Origin: an uncultured Selenomonadaceae bacterium
Lineage (GTDB): Bacteria; Bacillota; Negativicutes; Selenomonadales; Selenomonadaceae
NCBI GenBank assembly: GCA_937902665.1
Contig: CALELM010000046.1
Location: 9,602 to 73,601, forward strand
Direction: 5' to 3'
DNA: 64,000 bases
Below the pieces are notes generated by a model. That model made no database searches, had not been told where the DNA came from, and worked only from the letters and a program-made list of their open reading frames with translations. Position 1 is the first letter of the stretch. Every line of letters begins with the position of its first letter. Positions 51,713 through 60,155 of this stretch are shown piece after piece. The position numbers and the translations under genes are program-made.

Positions 51713-52963
51713 ATGGAAAACTATGACGAAGCTTTTGTTAACTGCCTGTGGGAGCAGGGAATGTTTCGCAGGGAGGATATTGCAGGGAAGGATTGTTTGG
51801 TGATTGGAGGCGAATATTGCTTAGGCAATGAGTCGTTTCCGGCGGAGATGAACAGGAGGTTGTTGCGTCTGGGGGCAAAGAATTGCCACAATTTAGTTTT
51901 GTTCAGTCATTTGCATATGGAGTCTTATTTGGATCTGACGGATGTGCAGGAAGCCGTTGGCGGGGTGCGGTACGATTTTCTTGTGGTTTTGAGCGGTATG
52001 GAAACAACGAGAAATATTGTGGATGGGGTTCGGAAGCTGGGCAGAATATGCACCCCTGCTGCAAAAATCTTGGTGATTGCCCGTACCCCAAAGGATATCT
52101 CCACGAAGCATAAGCTGGCATGGTACGAGGACTGCTGGCGTTTTGATGCAAAGGATTTGGAACGTATTTTCAGCGGTGCGATGGGGCTTTTGTGTGCAGA
52201 GGACGAAGCAGGCGAGTATGTTGCCATGCTTTTGGAAGTGCCGTCCAACGGGTGTATTCTCCCTGCGGAATCGCAATGCCTGTACTATGTGCCGGCAGGG
52301 GAAAGAATGCTGACAGGGGATATGGGAAAGTATGGCTTTTTTCGAGATGAATCCCATCTGGATTGTGTCGGAATTAGATATCGTACGGACAAGTGCAGCT
52401 TGGACCACAACTATTTAAAGAAATATGAGCTTTTTTTGGAACGTTATCGGACGAAACAGATTCGTTTGCTGGAACTTGGAGTGTTCATGGGAAGCAGCTT
52501 GCAGATGTGGAAGGAATACTATCCGCAAGGTGAGATTTATGGCGTGGATATCATGGACTTCTGCAAGCAATTCGATGGGGAGCGGATTCATGTCCTGCAA
52601 AGGGATTTGTCAAAGCCGGATGAGGTAGCAGCTTTGAGGGAGATTCATCCGGATATCATTGTGGATGATGCGTCGCATGTCACAAGCCATCAGATTTTGG
52701 CATTGTTTACGTTGTTTGATTGTCTGCCGAGTGGTGGAATTTATATTATCGAAGATATGGAAACATCATTGAATATAAATCTTTTTCCGGGATATGTTGA
52801 TACGGAGCTGACGGCTTATGAGGTCTGTTCGAGGATTGCAGAAATCGTGGCACGGAAGAGTCCTGTGATGGAGGGACCATACAGCGAGGAGATCAACCGC
52901 ATTGGAATGATGACGGAGATGGTATCCATCATGAAGGGAAGCTGCATTTTTATTAAGCGGTAA
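51713..52963 (+). CDS. Two-part SAM methyltransferase (CmcI/macrocin-O-methyltransferase-like C-terminus)
   Basis: The 416-residue protein has an N-terminal Rossmann-like region (DCLVIGGEY, YDFLVVLSGMETTRNIV) that lacks a clear SAM glycine motif. Its C-terminal domain shows TDKCSLDHNYLKKYELF, LLELGVFMGSSLQMWKEYYP, IYGVDI and IIVDDASHVTSHQ, typical of class I methyltransferases related to sugar O-methyltransferases of antibiotic pathways. I infer O-methylation of a glycan sugar. GAGGGG at 51699-51704 fixes the ATG. It lies between two related glycosyltransferase genes. Confidence 0.75.
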   Translation: MENYDEAFVNCLWEQGMFRREDIAGKDCLVIGGEYCLGNESFPAEMNRRLLRLGAKNCHNLVLFSHLHMESYLDLTDVQEAVGGVRYDFLVVLSGMETTRNIVDGVRKLGRICTPAAKILVIARTPKDISTKHKLAWYEDCWRFDAKDLERIFSGAMGLLCAEDEAGEYVAMLLEVPSNGCILPAESQCLYYVPAGERMLTGDMGKYGFFRDESHLDCVGIRYRTDKCSLDHNYLKKYELFLERYRTKQIRLLELGVFMGSSLQMWKEYYPQGEIYGVDIMDFCKQFDGERIHVLQRDLSKPDEVAALREIHPDIIVDDASHVTSHQILALFTLFDCLPSGGIYIIEDMETSLNINLFPGYVDTELTAYEVCSRIAEIVARKSPVMEGPYSEEINRIGMMTEMVSIMKGSCIFIKR

Positions 52964-53061
52964 GAGATGGTGAGTGGGGTGCTTAACATATCTTTTGTGA
53001 CAAGTGAAAATTGCGTTGTTCGGGCGTGGTGGGCGGAAAGCAATACAGAGGAGGGAGAAGG

Positions 53062-54213
53062 ATGGAGAAACTGGCGCTGGAGGATTTGAGGCAGGCGTAT
53101 GAGCTGGCAGAGAAAAACTATGATATTGAAGGACGTGCTGCTTGCATGCTGGCGGCGTTTGAGATGGTTTTGGAAGATCCTTCTCTGGAGGCTTTGGATG
53201 CGGGGAAATTTTTTTCGGAGCGGGTGAAGGTTTTTTTGTTAGCTGCCTTGGATTATCTGCAAAAAGGGAATGGAAGGCTGGCCCGTTACTATCTTTCACA
53301 AATGGATGAGGAGGTCTTGGCTGGTTCGGCATGGTTTCCGTGCTATGCATTTTATTTGGCGTGGGCATACGACCTTCTGGGCAAGGAGGAGACCGCCAAG
53401 GACTATTTGGAGAAGTACCTAAACGCTTTTCCAAAGGATGTACTGGCGATGCAGAACAGAAGGCTCTTTCAGCAGAGAGAGCAGAGGCAGTGGCAGAGAA
53501 GCTTGTCTTTGGAGCATGCAAAAACAGCCTATCGTGAGATACCTATTTTTATCAATTCAAGGGATCGTTTGGCATGCTTGCAGGAGCTTGTTTGCTGGCT
53601 TGTGGAAGCAGGTTATCGGTACATCATTATTTTGGATAATGCATCCACATACGCTCCGCTTTTGCGCTATTATGAGGAAATTCAAAAGCTGGGAATCAAT
53701 GTGGTTTTGCTGGAAAATCTTGGGCATCGGGCAATTTGGGAAAGCGGTATTCTGGATCAGTTGGATATTCAGGGACCATACGTCTATACGGATTCGGATG
53801 TTGTGCCGGGTGATGCATGCCCTAAGGATTTTCTGCGAAAGTTTTTGGAAATTTTAAAGCGTTATCCGTATCTGCAAAAGGTAGGGAATGGGCTGTTCTA
53901 TGAGGACGTGACCTATTTTGATCGGGAAGCCACGAAAAAAATTGAGTCGAAGCACTATAAGATTCCTTTGGAACAGGAGGTCTTTTTTGCGGACGTAGAT
54001 ACGACGATGGCACTTTATCGAAATGCAAGGCATTACCTGCGAGGACCTGCGGCAAGGGTGGCAGGAGACTGTCGGGCAAGGCATCTGCCGTGGTATTATG
54101 ACTATGGGAATCTTCCCGAGGATGAGCGATACTATATGGAGCATGCCGGCAATTCTTCCTCCATGAAGGAACTTAGCTGGAAGGCATGGAAAGCGAGACA
54201 GGAAAATGGATGA
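53062..54213 (+). CDS. GT-A-like glycosyltransferase (INSRDR family), paralogue of 50366
   Basis: The 383-residue protein has an N-terminal TPR-like part and the same catalytic order as the gene at 50366: IPIFINSRDRLACLQELVCW, IIILDNASTYAPLLRYYEEI, ENLGHRAIWESGIL and YVYTDSDVVP. C-terminal ARHLPWYYDYGNLPEDERYY is also shared. The pair arose by duplication and may add related sugars. GGAGGGAGAAGG precedes the ATG at 53062. It overlaps the next gene by eight bases. Confidence 0.76.
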   Translation: MEKLALEDLRQAYELAEKNYDIEGRAACMLAAFEMVLEDPSLEALDAGKFFSERVKVFLLAALDYLQKGNGRLARYYLSQMDEEVLAGSAWFPCYAFYLAWAYDLLGKEETAKDYLEKYLNAFPKDVLAMQNRRLFQQREQRQWQRSLSLEHAKTAYREIPIFINSRDRLACLQELVCWLVEAGYRYIIILDNASTYAPLLRYYEEIQKLGINVVLLENLGHRAIWESGILDQLDIQGPYVYTDSDVVPGDACPKDFLRKFLEILKRYPYLQKVGNGLFYEDVTYFDREATKKIESKHYKIPLEQEVFFADVDTTMALYRNARHYLRGPAARVAGDCRARHLPWYYDYGNLPEDERYYMEHAGNSSSMKELSWKAWKARQENG

Positions 54214-55627
54214 TGAGGGAATGAAAACAGATTGGCGGCAGATGGCTCGGCAGGCAGAGGAGGCCGGCCGCTACGGCTTGGAGGAACTTTTTTTTCAGCA
54301 GGCATTGACTTTTGGCTCGCAGGAGCAGGAGCTTTTGGAAGCGTATGGGGAGTTTCACGCAAGACAGGAACGGGAGAGCTGCGTTTTTTTGCAAGCAATC
54401 TATGAGGAGCTGGATGCTTGCTTGGACGGCTCGAACCTGCAGCTGCTGTTGGAGGCATACACTGCCTGCAATGCCTTGCTGAACAGGAATGTGTCTGCTG
54501 TCCGCTTGACAGAGGATTGGGATCCCGTGACCAAGGCTCTGTATGATGAATTGCAGAGACTGGAACGGTTGATTTTTTATTTGGCAGGGACGAAGGAGTG
54601 GTCGCTCCTGCCGCAGGAGCTGGAGAACTTTCCGGAGGATGAGCAGGAACTTTGGCAGGCTTTGCGGGACAGCAGGAGGGAGAAGATCCTTCGGCAGATG
54701 AATATGGTACAGGTTGCTGAGCAGCCATTGGTCAGCATTATGATACCGACCTATAACTTGCCGGAAGTCTTTGAAAGGACGATGCGTAGTGCCGCCATAC
54801 AGGATTATCCCAATCTGGAGATCCTCGTAGCAGACAACAGCACTAACGAGGAAACGGCGGAGCTGATGAAGTCATACGAGGGAGATGCCAGAGTCCGCTA
54901 TCTTCGGAATCCGTCTGCAAGGAGCAAGGAAGAGAATTTTGCTGTTTTTGAGAAGATGGCAAGAGGAGAGTACCTGCAATGGCTGATGCATGACGACATT
55001 CTTTTTCCGGGCAAGGTTCGCAGGATGGCGGCAATTCTCCGTGACAATCCGCAGGTTTCCTTGGTTGCTTCCCAGCGTGCCGTGATCGATGGGCGAGGAA
55101 TGGTGATGGATTGTTCCAAAATTTTTCCGGAAATTGCGATTGCCGGTGAATGTCAGTCCTTTGCGGGTGAGGAGCTTGGCGCAAAGATGCTTGGCATGGC
55201 AGTCAATGTGATAGGGGAGCCATCCGCCGTATTGTTCCGCAGAAGGGATTTGCAGAACCATTACTGGCATGCGGGGTGCAAGGGCTATGTCGTGATTTCA
55301 GATGTTGCTATGTGGCTGGAGCTTTTGGGAAAAGGTGATGCGGCAATCTTCAAGGAGTCACTGAGCGGTTATCGAAGGCATGGGGCGCAGGAGGGGCAGA
55401 GGGCGGATATTTGCCTGCTGAGCCGTTTGGAGTGGTATCGTTTGATGCAGGAATGCTTGCAGGAAAAAAGGATTCTTTCCTCATGGAAGCAGTGTATTCC
55501 TGCGATGGATTCGTTTATCAAAGAGTACGATGTATTTCATATGTTCAGCTTGTGTGTTGGCGGTGCGTTGTCCGAGGAATACGAGAACATGATGGAGGAA
55601 ATACGGAAGCTGAGGGCGACCTTGTGA
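54206..55627 (+). CDS. GT2 glycosyltransferase with N-terminal helical region
   Basis: After about 170 helical residues, a GT2 domain begins LVSIMIPTYNLPEVFERTM, with QDYPNLEILVADNSTNEET and LQWLMHDDILFPGK, where HDD is the likely metal-binding motif. Later VISDVAMWLELL and LSGYRRHG complete the fold. This is a distinct GT2 type from the DAD-type enzymes at 34946 and 38908. It overlaps the preceding gene by eight bases and is followed after 19 bp by the GT8 gene. Confidence 0.82.
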   Translation: MDDEGMKTDWRQMARQAEEAGRYGLEELFFQQALTFGSQEQELLEAYGEFHARQERESCVFLQAIYEELDACLDGSNLQLLLEAYTACNALLNRNVSAVRLTEDWDPVTKALYDELQRLERLIFYLAGTKEWSLLPQELENFPEDEQELWQALRDSRREKILRQMNMVQVAEQPLVSIMIPTYNLPEVFERTMRSAAIQDYPNLEILVADNSTNEETAELMKSYEGDARVRYLRNPSARSKEENFAVFEKMARGEYLQWLMHDDILFPGKVRRMAAILRDNPQVSLVASQRAVIDGRGMVMDCSKIFPEIAIAGECQSFAGEELGAKMLGMAVNVIGEPSAVLFRRRDLQNHYWHAGCKGYVVISDVAMWLELLGKGDAAIFKESLSGYRRHGAQEGQRADICLLSRLEWYRLMQECLQEKRILSSWKQCIPAMDSFIKEYDVFHMFSLCVGGALSEEYENMMEEIRKLRATL

Positions 55628-55646
55628 AGCTGTGGGGAGTGAGAGA

Positions 55647-56873
55647 ATGATTCATGTTTGCTATGCGTTATGCGATCGAAAGGGGACGTACAGCAAGTTT
55701 GCAGGGACGAGCATGTGTTCCTTGCTGTTGAATACGGACGCTGAGGTGATGCTTCATCTGCTGCATGACGATACGTTGACGGAGGAGAATCGCCTTTTGT
55801 TTGAGAAGCTGGCAAAGGAGCATGGAGCAGAGCTTCGTTTTTATCCTGTGCAAAGCCTCGCACCAAGGCAGATAGAATTTTTGGAACGGGAGATTGCGGG
55901 CTTTTCGGAATCAAGGTTCAGTCCGGCGACTGTTTACCGGTTGATGGCGGGCATGCTTTTGCCGAAGGAGATCGAGAGATTGATCTACTTGGATGCAGAT
56001 ACGGTTGTGAACTTAAATATTCGGGAGCTGTGGGAACAGCCCTTGCAGGGTGCGCCCTTGGCGGTTGTTTCGGAGCGGGAGGCAACCCTTGGGTGTCCTG
56101 CCCAGCAGTATCTTGTGGATTCCGGCATGGTGCCTGCGGACAAGTATTTCAATGCAGGGGTACTCCTGCTCGATATGAACGAATTCCGAAAAGCGGAGAA
56201 TATTTTGCAAGATGGCGTAAGGCTCTTGCAGGAGAATCCGCAGTGCTTCTGCTACGATCAGGATATCCTGAATTTCTTTTTTGCGAGGGATGCCCGTCTG
56301 CTTGGGAGGGAATTCAACGATTTTGTCGTGTCGGAGCGTTACCGAGGGACAGGAAGGGCAGAACAGCATATTTATCACTACGCAGGCAAGGCAGCAGATG
56401 TTTTTGTCATGGATGAATATGTAAAGCTGTTCCTGCATTATTTTACCAAAACGCCTTGGTGGAATGGGAAGCTGGCAGAACGGCTGTTTCAAGGTATGGT
56501 AGATTCCTTTGAGGCGAGAAAGCAGACGCTGTGCCGCCAACTGGATTTTGCGGCAGGAAAGCGCAGGATATTTTATGGGGATGCAGGCATGGAGCAACAG
56601 TTGAAGGAACGGTTCCGCCTGAACGAAAAGGATCTTTGCCGCAATATAGTAGGAGCGGAAGGAAGCTTGGATGTAGGATCTCTTTTGCGGTGGATGAGCG
56701 AGCAGGAAAATGCGGTGCATATTTTTTTCTTGGATATCTATGATGATCTGAAGCCGTATCTTGAACGAAAGGGATATCAGGAGGATATCGACTTTGTGGA
56801 CGGCAGGCAGTACCTTTTGGCAGGAGATGGCGGCTGGCAGCTTTGTGGCGTGGAGTTTTTCGAGGATCTGTGA
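55647..56873 (+). CDS. GT8-family glycosyltransferase
   Basis: The 408-residue protein has the GT8 order: IHVCYALCDRKGTYSKFAGTSM with a family-typical N-terminus, FSPATVYRLMAGMLLP, RLIYLDADTVVNLNIRELW (DAD metal site) and YFNAGVLLLDMNEFRK with YDQDILNFFF. GT8 enzymes are retaining galactosyl- or glucosyltransferases, as in LPS and glycoprotein synthesis. The ATG at 55647 is 19 bases after the previous stop. The C-terminal 130 residues have no clear family. Confidence 0.87.
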   Translation: MIHVCYALCDRKGTYSKFAGTSMCSLLLNTDAEVMLHLLHDDTLTEENRLLFEKLAKEHGAELRFYPVQSLAPRQIEFLEREIAGFSESRFSPATVYRLMAGMLLPKEIERLIYLDADTVVNLNIRELWEQPLQGAPLAVVSEREATLGCPAQQYLVDSGMVPADKYFNAGVLLLDMNEFRKAENILQDGVRLLQENPQCFCYDQDILNFFFARDARLLGREFNDFVVSERYRGTGRAEQHIYHYAGKAADVFVMDEYVKLFLHYFTKTPWWNGKLAERLFQGMVDSFEARKQTLCRQLDFAAGKRRIFYGDAGMEQQLKERFRLNEKDLCRNIVGAEGSLDVGSLLRWMSEQENAVHIFFLDIYDDLKPYLERKGYQEDIDFVDGRQYLLAGDGGWQLCGVEFFEDL

Positions 56874-57004
56874 CGGAATTTTGGGAGAGCTGGGAAAGCA
56901 TTTGCGCGTTGCGATGACGAAATATTTTCGGATGGATAGAAAATTTCATGCACATGGGGTAAAATGGCTGTAGGAAAACTGATGGAAGGATGCGATGAAA
57001 GAAA

Positions 57005-58267
57005 ATGGATCATGGCAGTGATTTGATGCGCAGTTGCGAGAAATATCTCAGCCAAACGCTGATGGGACGATCGTTTGACGAGGTGAGGTTTTTAGAGTAT
57101 ATGGAGCCTGTGTTCAAGCGGTTGGGGTATCGGGTACTGGACCGCACGAAAAGGGAGTGTATTCTGGTCATTCGATTGGATGGGCTCACGGGGGCAGTGC
57201 TGACTACGGGATTTTTGCGTGAGCTTCGGCAGAACAAACCTCAGGCATGCATTGTACTGGTCACAGATGAGAATTCTGCTTCTTTGATGGAGCAGTGTCC
57301 CTACATTGACGAGATGCATAGTTTTTCCCTCAAGAGGAATATGGCATTTCAGGAAATGTTTCGCTTTGTGTATCATTTTTGCCAAAAATATCTTTGGAAC
57401 AGGAACTATGATTTGTGCCTGCTTCCGAAATGGGGGGATTCCTCTGTTGGGACAATCCTGCTTGCCTATTTGAGCGGCGCGAGGGAACGCATTGGTTTTG
57501 CAAGCGTGGAACTGAGCCAAAAATCGAGCCTGAACAGGAATCTCGATGTCTTTTTGACGGAGGTGCTGGAGGCACCGGCTGATGTCATTCATGAAACTGC
57601 CCGTGGATACTATTTGCTTCAAAGGGCAGGAATGAAGATTGCGCATGATGAGCTGGAGCTGTGGACGGCAGCGCATGTCCAAGAAAAGGTAGAACGTTTT
57701 TTGAGCAATCACCTTTATGGGAGACCGTTTATTGCCGTGGGGATCGGCGCTTCTCAGGCAAGCTGCAAGTATCCCGTGGATAAATACCTGAAGGCATTCC
57801 AAAAAATAGCGGAGACTGGTATGCAGTTCGTGCTTCTGGGCGGCGCAGAGCTTGATCTGGAGGGGCAGTTCTTCCTTCGCCAAATGCCGAGAGGCTCTGT
57901 TATCAACCTGATAGGGCAGACAAGGCTGCCCATCTTGGCAGCTGTTCTTTCCAAAGCAATGCTTTATATTGGAAATGAGAATGATCTGGTTGCTATGGCG
58001 GCAGCCTGCGAGATTCCTGTGATCGAGCTGCTGGCAGAGGCAGAAGACAAGATGGACGAGCCAGCTGTCTACAGCAGCTACGAGAGGTTCTTCCCGTGGA
58101 AGACACCGTCTATCATACTTCGTCCGACCAAGGCACTTCCTCCCTGCAATGAAACTGCTGTGCTGGGCGGGTGCTGCACGATGATGCCGCACTGTATTCG
58201 GCTGGTTGAGCCGGAGGACATTGTGAAGGCATATCGGGAGATGATGGAGTATTTGGAGTATGCTTGA
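57005..58267 (+). CDS. GT9-like (heptosyltransferase-type) glycosyltransferase
   Basis: The 420-residue protein resembles ADP-heptose transferases. RECILVIRLDGLTGAVLTTGFLRELR is the GT-B N-terminal motif, YDLCLLPKWGDSS the middle, and the C-terminal half has FIAVGIGASQASCKYPVDKY, FVLLGGAELDLEG and LYIGNENDLVAMAAACEIPVI in place of NDTGPMH. Two Cys-rich tails (GGCCTMM) are unusual. It may transfer heptose or another sugar to the glycan or to LPS. The 131-bp upstream gap has no clear promoter. Repeat copy D lies just downstream. Confidence 0.78.
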   Translation: MDHGSDLMRSCEKYLSQTLMGRSFDEVRFLEYMEPVFKRLGYRVLDRTKRECILVIRLDGLTGAVLTTGFLRELRQNKPQACIVLVTDENSASLMEQCPYIDEMHSFSLKRNMAFQEMFRFVYHFCQKYLWNRNYDLCLLPKWGDSSVGTILLAYLSGARERIGFASVELSQKSSLNRNLDVFLTEVLEAPADVIHETARGYYLLQRAGMKIAHDELELWTAAHVQEKVERFLSNHLYGRPFIAVGIGASQASCKYPVDKYLKAFQKIAETGMQFVLLGGAELDLEGQFFLRQMPRGSVINLIGQTRLPILAAVLSKAMLYIGNENDLVAMAAACEIPVIELLAEAEDKMDEPAVYSSYERFFPWKTPSIILRPTKALPPCNETAVLGGCCTMMPHCIRLVEPEDIVKAYREMMEYLEYA

Positions 58268-58334
58268 AGTCTTTTTGCGTTTTCGCCCATTCGAATTGAA
58301 AGGGACAGCGTTGTATCTCCTAGAAGGATTGCGT

Positions 58335-58484
58335 TAAAACGAAGCGAAAGATGCCCCCTCCTTCAACAGCTTGCTGTAAGTGGGAAGCCAAATTTCAACA
58401 AGCGGCGAAGCATATCTCCCGCTTCGTTGAAACGCGAATTGGAGGGAAAATGCGGATTGCATTTTCTTGAACAATGGCGTTATA
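58335..58484 (+). repeat. Structured interspersed repeat, copy D
   Basis: This is the most diverged copy: the left end reads TTAAAACG rather than TATAACG, while the right end CGTTATA is kept. The AAAATGC/GCATTTT stem is preserved with a changed loop (GGATT), as is AAGCGG/CCGCTT. It sits in the 257-bp gap inside the glycosylation island; the rest of the gap contains nothing else recognisable. Confidence 0.84.
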
Positions 58485-58486
58485 AT
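58457..58486 (+). promoter_or_regulatory. Outward promoter-like sequence at the right end of repeat copy D
   Basis: TTGCAT (58457-58462), 18 bp, then TATAAT (58481-58486), formed by the right end of the repeat plus one flanking base. It points at the StrF-like gene starting at 58525. Confidence 0.5.
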
Positions 58487-58524
58487 AAAAGGCAGTGCTT
58501 GGACAGAAAGGATGGCATCGGGGA

Positions 58525-59205
58525 ATGGATGAGCGCAAGATCTGCTTTATTGCCTGCGTGAATGACGAGGCGTGGTACGAGGAGTCTCTGTTATACCTAA
58601 AATCCCTTTGCATGCCGGAGGGGATGAGGGCGGAATATCTTCCCGTGCGGGGCGCTTCTTCCATGTGTGCCGGCTACAATGAGGCCATGAATCAGTCGGA
58701 TGCGAAATACAAGGTCTATCTTCATCAGGACACATTGGTTGTTAACAAGGAGCTTGTGCGGGATTTGTTGCGGCTTTTTGCGGATGCTTCGATCGGTGCC
58801 GTGGGTGTCATTGGGTGCAGGTGCCTTCCAAGGTCAGGCGTTTGGTGGGATGGAATGAGAACTTATGGACGGGTACTTCATGCCTGCGAGCCGGAAAGTG
58901 TCGTGGATTCCATGTGCATGCAGCCGGAGGGAGCCTTCATGGAGGTAGAGGCTGTGGACGGCCTTTTTATCGCCACGCAGTATGATATTCGGTGGCGTGA
59001 AGACTTGTTTACAGGCTGGCATCTGTACGATACGTCCGCTTGCAAGGAGATGCAGCGCAGGGGGTACCGTGTGGTCGTTCCGAACCAGTCGGAGCGTTTT
59101 TGGTGCATTCACTGCCCGAAGGAAAAGCCGTTGGCGGCAGAATACAAGAGATATCAGAAGGTCTTTGTCAAAGAGTACGGGGCAGAACTGCATCCGGAGG
59201 TGTGA
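58525..59205 (+). CDS. StrF-like glycosyltransferase domain protein
   Basis: The 226-residue protein matches the StrF-type (Glyco_tranf_2_5) family: ICFIACVNDEAWYEESLLYL, RGASSMCAGYNEAMNQSDAK, YKVYLHQDTLVVNKELVRDL and EAVDGLFIATQYDIRW. HQD is the likely DXD equivalent. In other bacteria such genes lie in polysaccharide or antibiotic sugar clusters. The ATG at 58525 is preferred; a TTG at 58495 would fall almost on the predicted transcription start. The next gene starts two bases after the stop. Confidence 0.78.
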   Translation: MDERKICFIACVNDEAWYEESLLYLKSLCMPEGMRAEYLPVRGASSMCAGYNEAMNQSDAKYKVYLHQDTLVVNKELVRDLLRLFADASIGAVGVIGCRCLPRSGVWWDGMRTYGRVLHACEPESVVDSMCMQPEGAFMEVEAVDGLFIATQYDIRWREDLFTGWHLYDTSACKEMQRRGYRVVVPNQSERFWCIHCPKEKPLAAEYKRYQKVFVKEYGAELHPEV

Positions 59206-59207
59206 CA

Positions 59208-60155
59208 GTGGAAAAAATCGAGCCGGAGCTTCTTGGCTTTTTGGCGGCAGGGGATTTGCCGTATCGAATTTTGGTTGTGGAGAGCTGCGATTACCTGCCG
59301 AAGCTTCGGCAGATGTATCCAGCGGCAGAAATTCATTCCGTGGTGCATGATTCAGAGATTGCGGAGAGGGACTGTTACCAAAATTTGGGAATACAGTGGG
59401 ATTTCTTGGATATTTATGAGAAGCCGCTTCCCTTTGCACGATACTATTTTGACTATATTATTTCAGATATGACCTTGGAGCAGGCTGGAAATCCGCAGGA
59501 TATTGCGGCAGGCTTTGGCATGTTCCTGAAGGAAACGGGAGCATGGCTGACGAGCTTTCGCAATATTCGGCACTGGTCGGTGCTGAAAAGCCTGATGGAG
59601 GGGCATTTCTATCATATAGCCTCCAGATTGTATACGGCATCGGAGTTTGAGCGCCTCTTGTGCGCAAGCTTTTACAAGGACGTGAGGATGCGTCCGCAGA
59701 AGCGGGCGGGTGACAGGGATCTTTTGGAGCGGCTGGAGCAGGCAGGTTTCAGCAATATGCATGGGGATATGGAGACGGAGTTTTATTTGGTCATGGCAGC
59801 TCGCTCCATGCCGGAGATTGCTCTTTTGAAATCCGTGTTTTCCAAGGAACAGAGGTGCAGGTTGAGCCGCTTGCTCCATAGAATTGAGTATTCTGTGGAA
59901 CCGGCAGGAAATTGTGCCGCTTTTTGGAGACTGTTCGATGAAATGGGGCTGTTTCCGGACTATGTTGCGGCATTTGCGAAGCAGGCAGTGTTCTTTCCAG
60001 TGGAATTTTATCGGAATTTGCTTTCTTTCTCGGACGGGAGAAGGCGTGAAACGGAAAAAATTGTGCAGTTGGCAGTGAGTGAGTGCAAGGATGGCGAGGA
60101 ACGGGATGCACTTCTGGGGCTGTTGGATGAAAATAGATGTGAAGAGGATAGATGA
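59208..60155 (+). CDS. Methyltransferase-like protein with degenerate SAM motif
   Basis: The 315-residue protein has a Rossmann-like order resembling class I methyltransferases: YRILVVESCDYLPKLRQMYP, AEIHSVVHDSEIAE, FDYIISDMTLEQAGNPQDIA and FLKETGAWLTSFRNIRHW. The first motif is VESCDY, without the usual glycines, so SAM binding is uncertain. A helical C-terminus follows. The GTG at 59208 is chosen because GGAGGTG lies just before it, overlapping the previous stop region. It overlaps the next gene by four bases. Confidence 0.65.
   Translation: MEKIEPELLGFLAAGDLPYRILVVESCDYLPKLRQMYPAAEIHSVVHDSEIAERDCYQNLGIQWDFLDIYEKPLPFARYYFDYIISDMTLEQAGNPQDIAAGFGMFLKETGAWLTSFRNIRHWSVLKSLMEGHFYHIASRLYTASEFERLLCASFYKDVRMRPQKRAGDRDLLERLEQAGFSNMHGDMETEFYLVMAARSMPEIALLKSVFSKEQRCRLSRLLHRIEYSVEPAGNCAAFWRLFDEMGLFPDYVAAFAKQAVFFPVEFYRNLLSFSDGRRRETEKIVQLAVSECKDGEERDALLGLLDENRCEEDR

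Noticed and set aside
5684..58484. The four-copy repeat as a CRISPR array
   Set aside because: Copies are single and far apart, without regular spacers or cas genes.
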